Shown: positions 1 through 7,886, counted from the stretch's first letter. The stretch is DNA of 15,800 nucleotides from an uncultured Pirellulaceae bacterium (GCA_947259675.1 CAMYNE010000018.1:1-15800), one strand, 5' to 3'. Translations and numbers: made by a program. Notes: generated by a model from the sequence alone, not told the origin.

Positions 1-576
1 AGCGGCGTGACCGGCGATTTGTTGGCTCATTGCATTGATACTGCCATTTGGCTGAACGGCGGTATCAAAGACGTCTCGGCCATGACCGAGACTTTCGTCA
101 AACAGCGAATGCACACCGAAACAGGAAAGATAGAAGAAGTCGGAATCGACGACGCTTGTGCGTTTTTATGCCATTTCAACAACGGCTCGCTCGGATTGTT
201 CGAGTCGACTCGATATGCACGAGGACACAAAGCACTTTATACATTCGAGATAAACGGTGAACACGCTTCCATTAGATGGGATCTGCATGATCTTCACCGC
301 CTCGAATATTTCGATCATCGTGTCGAGGGCCCGATGCGGGGCTGGAGGAGCATTCACGTCTCCGACAGCGATCATCCGTACATGAGCAATTGGTGGGTGC
401 CTGGTCTCAATATTGGCTATGAGCATAGCTTTGTGCATCAAGTTGCAGACTTCATCAAAGGAATCGAATCGGGCCAGCCGGCGGCGCCAACGTTCCGGGA
501 TGCACTCGAAACTCAAAAAGTCTGCGATGCCGTTCTTGAGAGTGGCAAATCGCGATGCTGGGTTGACGTTGCGTAG
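1..576 (+). CDS. Gfo/Idh/MocA-family oxidoreductase, C-terminal part
   Basis: The reading frame is open from the first base and ends at TAG 574-576, so 191 residues of the C-terminal part are visible and the Rossmann NAD(P)-binding half lies outside the window. The fragment opens with GDLLAHCIDTAIWLNG, matching the 'D-x-x-x-H-x-x-D' helix of the Gfo/Idh/MocA C-terminal alpha/beta domain. Later it shows a NGSLGLFESTRYARG-like strand, the HPYMSNWWVPG segment and IGYEHSFVHQVADF, all typical of planctomycete dehydrogenases of this family. Such enzymes usually oxidise or reduce sugars, inositols or related polyols with NAD(P) in the cytoplasm; the substrate cannot be told from this half. It converges on the pqiB-like gene, with 3 nt between the two stop codons. 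Confidence 0.88.
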   Translation, partial: SGVTGDLLAHCIDTAIWLNGGIKDVSAMTETFVKQRMHTETGKIEEVGIDDACAFLCHFNNGSLGLFESTRYARGHKALYTFEINGEHASIRWDLHDLHRLEYFDHRVEGPMRGWRSIHVSDSDHPYMSNWWVPGLNIGYEHSFVHQVADFIKGIESGQPAAPTFRDALETQKVCDAVLESGKSRCWVDVA

Positions 577-579
577 GAA

Positions 580-2121
580 CTATTTCAGATTGAACGTTTC
601 TGAGAATTTTACGATCGTCGCTTGACGATCGCTAACAGAAATTGCACCAATCAGCTTGCCGTCTGTCGCCGACAAAACCGGAGCACCATGCCACACGCGG
701 CGATCACCGTCGAAGCGGTTCATGAACCAACGGTCAGGTTGCGATTCGTCGATCGTCAGTTGATGGTGTTCGATCGGATAATCAAGATACATCAATTCAG
801 AACCGTCCTTGTTTGCCCTCACGGCCAGGCATGATTCGATCGTTTCTAACCGACGCACATCTCGACTCGCATCGATCCATTGATCGGTAAAATCTGCGGG
901 CACCGGCAATCGTACGAATTCTGGCGTTTCAGAATCGGCATCTAATGTAGGAGGTTCGATTCCCGAACCATTTGGCTTGGGTCCAAACAACTTCAACGTA
1001 CCTTCGACTCCCTTGCTGGGATGCACCAACATGTCTCTTGGAACAAGGACAAATGGCTTGCCACCAGAGTCTCGAAATGGAATTCCGATGAACGTCGTCT
1101 CTTTTTTCGATTCGCCAAACAGTCCTTTCTGTGTCCATGACGCTGACATTGGAACAGCGCCCGCCAATTTGAAACTGGTTAACCGAACCGATTTGGCAGA
1201 CTCATACCAATTTTCTTCAGGAGCGGCATAAAGATCGAACACGTGGCCAGGATTCACCTCTTTTCCACCGCTTTCGATCACCAACAACGAAACGCCGCCT
1301 CGCGCAATCGTTTCCAGCGATTCCGTATCGAGTTTTAATCCCTCGCCAAGGCTAAAATCGACATCGACTCCGCTGGTCGCCCAGAATTTGGTGTTGGTGG
1401 TGACGAGCTTCCGGTATTTCTCGAAAACTTTCGCCCGCACATCGACATGCCGGGAATCCTGCGAAAGACCAACCGAAAGGACATGTCCAACTTCGACTCC
1501 CCGGCAGGTGATTGGCGAACCTTCACTGACACTATGCCGCTTTTCGCCACGGATGATAATCTCCAGTCCCTCGCTTTCCAGAGTGTCGGGCAGTGGACTC
1601 GCCAGACCTTCAAAGCGGAATCGTCGAGGCCCTTCCGGATCTCCCGGTGCTAGACCGATGTACTTGTTCCCAACCGCAGTTTCCAGCCCTGAGACTCCCG
1701 AAAAACTCAAAGAAGGGCGGACGATCCAGAACCGGGTGCCTTTTCTCGCCAGCGGTTCCGCAAATGTCTTCAAAGTTACAACCACATCAATCGCAGTTAG
1801 ATCGGAATTAAGTTCCACCCGGTCGACTGTCCCCACATCAATTCCCCGAAAACGGACCACGTCTTCAGCCTGAAGACCATGCCCTTCCGGAAAATGAATT
1901 GAGATTGTCAGACCCCGATCAGGCATTGACCACCAAACTAAACCGACAGCGATTAGCAAACAAACAAGCGTTAGCAACCACATTTTCGAGCCACCCATAA
2001 GATCCTTCGCCGTCAATTTCGCCGGTACGACATTGGCGTTTGGCACCGCCACAGGGCCGGATTCATCGGCGACTTGGTTGGTTGTCGAACTTGCGATTGG
2101 ATCTTCGGAGGATTTACTCAT
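580..2121 (-). CDS. pqiB: PqiB/MCE (MlaD-like) family protein with divergent C-terminal module
   Basis: A 513-residue membrane-anchored MCE protein, counted from ATG 2121-2119. An in-frame extension to 2148 exists, but the internal ATG overlaps the stop of the upstream pqiA-like gene (ATGAGTAA), a normal coupled start. Residues 1-46 are cytoplasmic and low in complexity; a transmembrane helix lies at about 47-65. A first MCE domain follows (about 70-165, with FRGIDVGTVDRVEL) and a second (about 185-285, with CRGVEVGHVLSV and FWATSGVDVDFSLGEG). PqiB of E. coli is of similar length but has three MCE domains. Here residues 290-513 do not read as a third one and end in GAPVLSATDGKLIGAISV, which loosely resembles the C-terminal half of a trypsin-like fold without a GDSGG serine motif. 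Family role: rings or tubes bridging the periplasm for lipid transport. The job here is inferred from the family and the pqiA neighbour. Confidence 0.85.
   Translation of the reverse strand: MSKSSEDPIASSTTNQVADESGPVAVPNANVVPAKLTAKDLMGGSKMWLLTLVCLLIAVGLVWWSMPDRGLTISIHFPEGHGLQAEDVVRFRGIDVGTVDRVELNSDLTAIDVVVTLKTFAEPLARKGTRFWIVRPSLSFSGVSGLETAVGNKYIGLAPGDPEGPRRFRFEGLASPLPDTLESEGLEIIIRGEKRHSVSEGSPITCRGVEVGHVLSVGLSQDSRHVDVRAKVFEKYRKLVTTNTKFWATSGVDVDFSLGEGLKLDTESLETIARGGVSLLVIESGGKEVNPGHVFDLYAAPEENWYESAKSVRLTSFKLAGAVPMSASWTQKGLFGESKKETTFIGIPFRDSGGKPFVLVPRDMLVHPSKGVEGTLKLFGPKPNGSGIEPPTLDADSETPEFVRLPVPADFTDQWIDASRDVRRLETIESCLAVRANKDGSELMYLDYPIEHHQLTIDESQPDRWFMNRFDGDRRVWHGAPVLSATDGKLIGAISVSDRQATIVKFSETFNLK
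612..631. repeat. perfect 8-bp hairpin at the convergent gene ends
   Basis: CGATCGTC (612-619), loop GCTT, GACGATCG (624-631) form a perfect stem. It lies inside the last codons of the pqiB-like gene and 36 nt beyond the stop of the plus-strand oxidoreductase. There is no T-run after it on either strand, so a rho-independent terminator is not supported. It could still slow polymerase or protect the 3' end of the plus-strand mRNA. Confidence 0.45.
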
Positions 2122-2743
2122 CTTCTTCCCAGATAGCGTGTGGATCAAAAGAAATCGATGCGAACATACTCATCGAGACACAGAGGACAAAGGCAACGAT
2201 TGCGGGCCCAAAATGGAATTCGACCATGTCGCCAAGCTTGACCAGCATCACCATAAACGCAAGCAACATTACATCCATCATGCTCCATCGCCCCAGATTT
2301 TCCATCAAACGCAATGTGAATGCCTTGTGTCTTCGATGCAGCAATTCCAGAAAACTCAGCTCAAGGAGCAACACGATTTTTGCAATTGGAAAAACGATCG
2401 AGAACAAGAAAACGATTCCCCCCACGAACCAATTACCATGCCGAAGCAATTCAATCGTTCCACCAAGCAGAGAAGACTGATGTTCCATGCCCAGTTGTTC
2501 GATCCGCAGAATGGGAAGGAGAATAGCCGGCCAAAAGAGCACGAACGCTCCAATCGCGGCCGCCGCGGTTCGACTCGCCGAGTGCAGCAGGTTACCGGGT
2601 TTCGGAAATGCCAGACCACAACGTGTACAGGCCGCGTTTTGGTTTTCGGCCAGCGGTGGGATCCGATGAATGAGCCCACAACAATGACATGCCTTGAGAT
2701 TATTCAGCGTGTTCCCTTCATGTAATTGCTTTGATATTATCAA
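2114..2743 (-). CDS. pqiA: PqiA-like inner-membrane protein, single-domain
   Basis: A 209-residue protein of the PqiA family. The N-terminus carries two cysteine pairs, C19-x-x-C22 and C39-x-x-C42, as in the rubredoxin-like zinc knuckle of PqiA/YebS. About four hydrophobic helices follow (roughly 59-80, 104-130, 152-170 and 178-196), and the C-terminus has FDPHAIWE, a family-like ending. E. coli PqiA has two such modules (about 417 residues); this is a single copy. No ATG precedes the cysteines: the open frame starts at TTG 2743-2741, with AGG seven bases upstream, so a TTG start is likely. A CTG a little further in, behind GAAGGGA, is a less usual alternative. The stop overlaps the pqiB-like ATG by 8 nt, so the two are co-translated. 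PqiA proteins work with PqiB-type MCE proteins in envelope lipid traffic. Confidence 0.82.
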   Translation of the reverse strand: MIISKQLHEGNTLNNLKACHCCGLIHRIPPLAENQNAACTRCGLAFPKPGNLLHSASRTAAAAIGAFVLFWPAILLPILRIEQLGMEHQSSLLGGTIELLRHGNWFVGGIVFLFSIVFPIAKIVLLLELSFLELLHRRHKAFTLRLMENLGRWSMMDVMLLAFMVMLVKLGDMVEFHFGPAIVAFVLCVSMSMFASISFDPHAIWEEDE

Positions 2744-2922
2744 TCTAAGACCTGGATTTCATGAAATCAATGATGATCGGAAACTCGTATTGGCAGATTC
2801 GAACTGAAATCATCAAGGTCGCAATAGCCTGATTCTGACTTTCCGCGATAATGTATTGGGCGGCAGGCCGTCGGAATCGGGACAAGAACGTGGTTAATTG
2901 AATTTGGACGAACGAAATCAAG

Positions 2923-3591
2923 ATGAATTGCTTTGCACATGCACTACCTTTTCTCGACAATCCCTATTTTGCCGTAGGATGTTGTATTCCCGACTGGTTG
3001 AATGCAGTTGATCGAAAAGTGAGAGCAAGAGAAAAACTGGCCGCGCCATTTGTTGACCACGATGATGAAATTGTTTCGGCGATCGCTGGTGGTGTCGTTC
3101 AGCATCACCAGGATGACCATTGGTTTCACCAAACGCCCGTTTTTAACGAACTGAGTCTTCGATTCTCGGTGGAGATTCGGACGCTATTTGGTAATGAAAG
3201 ATCGATGCGTCCCGGTTTTACCGGTCACGTTATCATCGAGCTGTTTCTGGATGCGTATTTACACATGCAGTATCCGGGGAAAATGGACTCGTTCTACGAG
3301 CAAGTGGAATCGGTCGACAAAAACAAAGTCCAGGAATCGGTCAACTTGTTCACAACCCGAACGACCGATGGATTGGTTTTCGCAATCGGTCGGTTCCAGA
3401 AGGAGAAGTTCCTTTATGACTATTCTACGGATCAAGGAATTATCTATCGGCTCAACCGGGTTTATGATCGTATCGGCCTGCTCAGACTCGATCCGACGAT
3501 CCAGTCCTGGATGCCGTCAGCGCGAAGCCGAGTTTATGAAAGAGCAGGAGAATTACTTTCAGGCTTTGCAACTCCAACGGACGATAACTGA
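2923..3591 (+). CDS. putative hydrolase, ACP phosphodiesterase (AcpH) / HD-fold-like
   Basis: A 222-residue soluble protein with no signal peptide or membrane helix. It begins MNCFAHALPFL..., close in form to the MNFLAHLHLA start of AcpH. It then has a CIPDW segment, a histidine/aspartate-rich motif QHHQDDHWFH and a late GHVIIELFLDAYL helix that parallels the 'DVMWDHFLS' part of AcpH. The His/Asp-rich motif suggests a metal-binding all-helical HD-type fold. AcpH removes 4'-phosphopantetheine from acyl carrier protein; whether this protein does so is not shown, and a wider metal-hydrolase assignment is safer. The ATG at 2923 has only a weak Shine-Dalgarno sequence. It is divergent from pqiA, with 179 nt between, which must hold both promoters; I could not pick out a convincing promoter there. 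Confidence 0.55.
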   Translation: MNCFAHALPFLDNPYFAVGCCIPDWLNAVDRKVRAREKLAAPFVDHDDEIVSAIAGGVVQHHQDDHWFHQTPVFNELSLRFSVEIRTLFGNERSMRPGFTGHVIIELFLDAYLHMQYPGKMDSFYEQVESVDKNKVQESVNLFTTRTTDGLVFAIGRFQKEKFLYDYSTDQGIIYRLNRVYDRIGLLRLDPTIQSWMPSARSRVYERAGELLSGFATPTDDN

Positions 3592-3756
3592 CGATTGCCC
3601 AATCTTCAGTGGCCGCACAAAATTTACGAAGAAGATCAAGACTCGGAATTTCCTCTATCTACTGGAAATCCCCGTCAAATTTCATTAGCTTTTATGTCGT
3701 CTAGCCCGCGACCCAACGTGGCAATTGTCTCACCTTACCCGAAGGCTGATCCTGGA

Positions 3757-4594
3757 ATGAAATTTGGAATGAATCTGTTGCTGTGGACCGGCGAACTCAA
3801 CGACGAGCTGATGCCTGTATTGGAAATGATCAAATCGACAGGCTACGACGGCGTTGAAATCCCGTTGTTCAACTACGATCTCGATTATCAGAAAGCTGAG
3901 CGACCTTGGACTTGAACGGACCGCCGTTACGATTCGCGGTGCCGAAGACAATCCGATCAGCCCCGATGCTGCGATTCGTCAGGCCGGTGTGGACGGCAAC
4001 AAACGTGCAATCGATTGCTGCGCCGCACTCGGTGCAACTCATTTGGTTGGCCCCTTTCATTCGGCACTTGGAGAATTTTCGGGTGCAGGTCCGACCACAA
4101 ACGAATGGAACTGGGGAGTGGAAAGTATGCGGGCTTCAGCCGAATATGCGGTCGCGAACAATGTTGTATTGGCGATCGAGTGTTTAAACCGGTTTGAAAC
4201 CTATTTGCTGAACACTCACGCCGATTCGTCACGATTTGCCCAGGAAGTTGGCAATGAAAATTGTCGCATCATGTATGACACCTTTCATTCGAATATCGAG
4301 GAAAAAAACATTGCCGATGCCGTCCGTGCCGGCGGCGACTTAATTGCTCATGTCCACATTTCCGAAAACGACCGAAGTACGCCCGGCTCGGGAAACGTTG
4401 CGTGGGCCGAGACCTTTGATACGCTCAAAGAAATCGGCTACGACGGTTGGTTGACGGTTGAGGCGTTTGGCTTGGCACTTCCGGAAATCGCTGCCGCCAC
4501 GAAAATCTGGAGACGGATGTACGAATCCGAAGAACAGCTAACCCGGGACGCGCTGGCTTTCATGAAGGACGCCGTCAGCAGCCGCTGGGGTTAG
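3757..4594 (+). pseudogene. sugar phosphate isomerase/epimerase (xylose isomerase-like TIM barrel), frame-disrupted
   Basis: The family start is ATG 3757 (MKFGMNLLLWTG...), and this frame runs through GYDGVEIPLFNYDLDYQK to a stop at 3913-3915. The rest of the protein is in the +1 frame, from KLSDLGLERTAVTIRG to the TAG at 4592-4594. Joined, they give about 278 residues, close to the usual family length. Metal-ligand residues of the barrel are all in the second part: Glu in AIECLNRFE (4178), Asp in MYDTFH (4277), His in AHVHISEND (4355) and Glu in VEAFG (4460). The frame change lies around 3890-3900, where a few residues seem to be missing compared with my memory of relatives. That fits a small deletion of 2 mod 3 bases (for example 11) or a sequencing error. 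If real, the N-terminal piece is only 52 residues and the gene is probably dead. A 165-nt gap separates it from the upstream gene. Confidence 0.8.
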
Positions 4595-4634
4595 AAATTA
4601 TTGATGCGTGGCAATGCGAGTTTTGGCTAACGAT

Positions 4635-5009
4635 TTACTCGACATCGATTTCGATGCCAAGTTCAATCGCGTCAGTTCCATCGTTGTTGTCAGCTAAACC
4701 CGTTCCATTCCCTTGAGTCTGATAAGGATTGGGGTCATACACATCGCCCGTACCGTCCATGAAATCAGCCCGGTTCTCCTGGAACAGAACTTCGCCAGTT
4801 TGAACATCAACGAGCGTCAAATAATCACCGACTGGGTTGTGGCCAAAAACGGTGAGGTCCCAGACTTTTCTCGCATTACCGTTGTCGTCGACATACCACG
4901 CCACTTCGCCACGCGTTTCTGCAAACGTCTCAGTCACGCCCGCCGCGATCATTGCAGTTTGCTCAGCAAAATCGAGGTCGAAATCTGCAGACGCAATTAC
5001 CGGAGTCAA
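4635..5009 (-). pseudogene. remnant of a secreted metalloprotease propeptide (FTP/PepSY-like)
   Basis: The ORF encodes 124 residues from TTG 5009. The part EVAWYVDDNGNARKVWDL ... LTLVDVQTGEVLFQENR ... GTGDVYDPNPYQTQGNG resembles the end of the propeptide of M4/M36-type secreted metalloproteases, where 'VDA.TGEVL' is followed by 'G.VFDPNP'. The protein stops about 40 residues after this point, with no HExxH catalytic domain, and the convergent isomerase gene leaves no room for one. The 5' end is also unclear. The frame is open back to a stop at 5089-5087 and passes through a Tat-like SSRRRVF and a hydrophobic FSFLACFRPLLTPVIASA, but offers only CTG or TTG starts and no Shine-Dalgarno sequence. 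It sits downstream of a strong terminator (5098-5131). Truncated gene remnant is the best reading; a small expressed protein is possible. Confidence 0.42.
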
Positions 5010-5097
5010 TAACGGACGAAAACAAGCTAAGAAACTGAATTCACCGAGCGGACCTTCGGCAAATACTCGTCGACGGGATGACAGACCTCATGCTGCG

Positions 5098-5131
5098 AAA
5101 AAAAACGGCAACTTGTCTTAGCAAGCTGCCG
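5098..5131 (-). terminator. intrinsic terminator of the metalloprotease gene
   Basis: On the minus strand CGGCA-CTTG type arms (5131 to 5106, with one internal mismatch and a 6-nt loop) are followed at once by eight T residues (5105-5098). It starts 28 nt after the TGA/TAG region of the 820-residue gene, so it is well placed to end that transcript. Confidence 0.85.
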
Positions 5132-5158
5132 CGATGTTCTATCCGTAGAAAATGTGAT

Positions 5159-7621
5159 TCAGGAGTCGAGCTCGGAATCGACTTCACTCGCTTCACTGGC
5201 CGAAAGCTTTACTCCAGAAAACCAATCTACTCTCGCTTCATCGGATTCCAAATCTTCGATCACGGATCCAGCGAGTTCCGCAAGTGATTGAGCGTCGATT
5301 GAAATCTCAAATCTCGCGTCATCGGAATCTTCATTACCGATCAATACCGGCGCCAGATCAGAGATTCTGACAAACTTTGCCAATTCCTCAGATTTATCAA
5401 ACTGCCAAGCTTCGTCGTGCGCGAATTCTCCATGTTTGTGGGCATCATTCAAAAGTGAATGTTGGTGACTATTCGCATCGCGCTCCTGGACGAGTTTAAG
5501 TGCGTCGGAGTAGTCCGGATAGTTTCCGTTGAAGTCGGATAGATTGCCCACCAAGAGGTCGTAGTTTGAACCGGGTTGTCCACGCAATTGAAGATCACTC
5601 CCGAAGATCTCACCAAGCTCAATCGCCAGATAGCCGACTATCTCGGTCCTATGTCGAATTTCTTGATCGAGGGATCGTTCTTCCTCTACAAAGATGGTTG
5701 CCCCGTTATCAGTCAGAGTGCGATACCGAACGGTCGCTGTATCTCCACCGTAATACGTCTGCATGCTGGCCAAAAATGCTGGTGCCGAACTGAAATCCGA
5801 TTGGAATAGCAAGTTGTAGTTGCGGTGGTCGACCTCAGCGCCGGTTTGCCACGATTCGAACTTTTGTGTACCAATCGTTCCGGTGTTCTGTTGAAACGCG
5901 ATCCAACTTACGGTTTCATTGCCGTGCCCGCCAGAATTTGTCTGAGCTTGCTCTTCCTGCAATTTCACCTGAAACTCGGTTTTCGAGACTCGGCGAGTCC
6001 GGGTGGTAACGGACGTTGGGTCATTTACCGTTACCGTTTGAGTCAGGACGACAGGCGGTGCGGTCGCATCTTTGAATGCATCACTCAAACTATTAGTTGA
6101 CCAGCGATGATCCTGCGTCGAGCGGTTTCCGGCCATAATGACTGTGCCGTCTTCCAACGCGTATTCGCCGGCTTCCATGACCAGGTAATCGACCGTTTCG
6201 CCATTGCGATGTCGACCATCAAGATAATCCCACTCGTCGATATGAATCTGAAATGAAGTGGATGTGACATCGCGGATTCGAATGTTTAACGGAGCTGCGC
6301 CAACTCTCGAAGCCGGCCCCGCAACCACAACTGGATCCACGTATGGTTTCAGGAAATTCACGGTTTGCCACACGTCTGTGAGGCTCTCGATTCGTCCAAC
6401 CTCGCCGACCGGCAGCCCAGCCACGACGACGCCTTCGACGGTGTAGAAACCAACACTGCCGTAGTCGTTGTACAATCCGGTTTGCCCGGTGCCTTCAACA
6501 GTCAGATAGTACGTGCCGCCAGCAAGCGTTACATCAAAACCGGCGTTTAATCCTGGCTCCGGATTACTGGTAAACAGGACGTTGCCGTTTTCGTCTCGAA
6601 TGGTGGCTAGGATGTCGAGATTGGCAGCATCTTCAAACGAATTAACGGTCAATGCCACATCGCCAGTAGCGGTGGTAAATTCAAATACGTCGACATCAGT
6701 GTTTTGCTCAATGATTCCCCAATCAAAGACGCTTCCATCGGACTCGACCGTCAGCGGCGAAGCAGACGCGATGGTGCTGCCAAAATCATCAGCTCGAAAC
6801 CCGAAACCGTTTCGTGTTGTGATAATTTCGTAATCGTCTTCCGTGTTGGTTGAACCTGCGTAGTTTCCGTCACTCCATTGGGTAATTCGTGAATCAAATG
6901 GAGCACCCATTATGGGCCCCCATGAGTTTTCGCCCGAACCGGCTCCGGGATGGTAAGCCGCACCATCAAGACCGTCGTGACGCAGGCCAAGAGCATGTCC
7001 GGTTTCGTGCGAATGAACCAGTGCACCGTTACGCGACCCTTTACAAATTGTAAAAACAGGATTGTCAATGTCTGAACCGAAGCTATTTAAAAAAGCGATC
7101 CCACAAAACCCGCTGAATTCTGGCGTGCCCTGTGTGTTGACGACGCGAATACCATATTCATCATCACCCGTACCGCTCCGAATTATGGCGTCGAGCCCTG
7201 GATCTTTTGTCGTCACGTTGACATTAAACGGCAAAAAGTCTTCGGCCATGTTTTGAAACTGAATTTGAATTTCAATCAGTTCGTCATTAGAAAAAGTGGC
7301 CGGGTTGCCATCGGTATCAAACGGATCGAACACAATGTCGTGGCCCCATGAGTTATTAACCGAATGATGGCCATTGCTGTCGAGGTAAATCGTTTTGGTA
7401 GCGCTTGGCAAACTTGAAAGCTCAAACGTATCAACTAAGTCATAGGGTGAACTGGCACCAGGGCCATTTCCAAGCGTAAACTGCCCGTTGATGTAGGTTG
7501 GAAAAAGCGCCGCAAGTACTTTTCGTTCTTCTAAAACTTCGTAAGCCGTTCCCATTGAGAATTTCGTACTCGATCGTTTTCTCTTAACGGCTGTAGTTTG
7601 TTTTTTGGCTGGCTTAGTCAA
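5159..7621 (-). CDS. secreted metzincin-like zinc metalloprotease, LEPR-XLL protein
   Basis: 820 residues. The N-terminus is highly basic (about residues 1-20), then YEVLEERKVLAA (28-39), a variant of the planctomycete LEPR-XLL export motif. The catalytic domain is marked by HETGHALGLRH (H205, E206, H209, H215), the extended HExxHxxGxxH zinc site, and by GPIMGAPF with the Met-turn methionine at about 238. QWSDGNYAG and EDDYEIIT follow, as in other planctomycete proteases of this kind. A PPC-like beta domain spans about 295-400 (DVDVFEF ... GGTYYLTVEG). Three tandem repeats of about 80-90 residues follow (about 408-486, 503-582, 594-673), each with FQVxLxEE then H-x-x-E-T/I-V-x-Y/W-L/I-A. The C-terminus is acidic with a His-rich patch near 718-735. 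Start: TTG 7621-7619, with GAGGGG seven bases upstream; the first in-frame ATG is at residue 23. Probable role: extracellular or cell-surface proteolysis; substrate unknown. Confidence 0.85.
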   Translation of the reverse strand: MTKPAKKQTTAVKRKRSSTKFSMGTAYEVLEERKVLAALFPTYINGQFTLGNGPGASSPYDLVDTFELSSLPSATKTIYLDSNGHHSVNNSWGHDIVFDPFDTDGNPATFSNDELIEIQIQFQNMAEDFLPFNVNVTTKDPGLDAIIRSGTGDDEYGIRVVNTQGTPEFSGFCGIAFLNSFGSDIDNPVFTICKGSRNGALVHSHETGHALGLRHDGLDGAAYHPGAGSGENSWGPIMGAPFDSRITQWSDGNYAGSTNTEDDYEIITTRNGFGFRADDFGSTIASASPLTVESDGSVFDWGIIEQNTDVDVFEFTTATGDVALTVNSFEDAANLDILATIRDENGNVLFTSNPEPGLNAGFDVTLAGGTYYLTVEGTGQTGLYNDYGSVGFYTVEGVVVAGLPVGEVGRIESLTDVWQTVNFLKPYVDPVVVAGPASRVGAAPLNIRIRDVTSTSFQIHIDEWDYLDGRHRNGETVDYLVMEAGEYALEDGTVIMAGNRSTQDHRWSTNSLSDAFKDATAPPVVLTQTVTVNDPTSVTTRTRRVSKTEFQVKLQEEQAQTNSGGHGNETVSWIAFQQNTGTIGTQKFESWQTGAEVDHRNYNLLFQSDFSSAPAFLASMQTYYGGDTATVRYRTLTDNGATIFVEEERSLDQEIRHRTEIVGYLAIELGEIFGSDLQLRGQPGSNYDLLVGNLSDFNGNYPDYSDALKLVQERDANSHQHSLLNDAHKHGEFAHDEAWQFDKSEELAKFVRISDLAPVLIGNEDSDDARFEISIDAQSLAELAGSVIEDLESDEARVDWFSGVKLSASEASEVDSELDS

Positions 7622-7628
7622 AACTTGT

Positions 7629-7634
7629 CCCCTC
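7629..7634 (-). promoter_or_regulatory. ribosome binding site fixing a TTG start
   Basis: GAGGGG on the minus strand lies seven bases before TTG 7621-7619. It is the best Shine-Dalgarno match near the 5' end of the metalloprotease gene and supports the TTG start over the internal ATG. Confidence 0.65.
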
Positions 7635-7764
7635 TTCCCCAGTGAGAATAAACGGTGTTTCCAAATGTTCCGATTTGAAGGTATCTAGTGTACGTGGACT
7701 CACGGGTTGTAAATTGTCGAAATCAGGTGATTTACCACAATTTTTGTTTTTTTTCGAGTCTTAT

Positions 7765-7803
7765 AAGCAGGTCGCCGGAACTGACCGAAAGGCGGACCTG
7801 CTT
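7765..7803. repeat. long hairpin upstream of the metalloprotease gene
   Basis: AAGCAGGTCGCC (7765-7776) pairs with GGCGGACCTGCTT (7791-7803) through 12 base pairs with a single bulged base and a 14-nt loop. A T/A tract (7741-7754) adjoins it: on the minus strand the hairpin is followed by A-rich sequence, so it is not a terminator for either strand. It lies between the ppiC terminator and the metalloprotease start, and could be in the leader of the latter. Confidence 0.55.
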
Positions 7804-7822
7804 CGTGAATCGGTTCTCCCAC

Positions 7823-7845
7823 AAAAAACCACGCGAAAGCGTGGT
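7823..7845 (-). terminator. intrinsic terminator of ppiC
   Basis: On the minus strand ACCACGC, loop TTTC, GCGTGGT (7845-7828) are followed by a T-run (7827-7823). It is about 150 nt beyond the ppiC stop, with the nested inverted repeat 7887-8001 between. Confidence 0.78.
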
Positions 7846-7886
7846 ATAAAGATCGAAATTTGAGAACGCTAATTGCGTGGAACGAC

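Noticed and set aside
1388..1873. 161-residue plus-strand ORF
   Set aside because: Antisense to the MCE domains of the pqiB-like gene; Ser/Thr/Arg-rich composition typical of a shadow frame.
2033..2725. 230-residue plus-strand ORF
   Set aside because: It lies wholly antisense to the pqiA-like gene and the pqiB start; its protein is low in hydrophobic order and matches nothing, while the minus strand has clear family motifs.
3595..3756. N-terminal extension of the isomerase ORF
   Set aside because: The 54 residues before ATG 3757 match no part of the family and contain no signal peptide; family members begin at MKFGMNLLLW.
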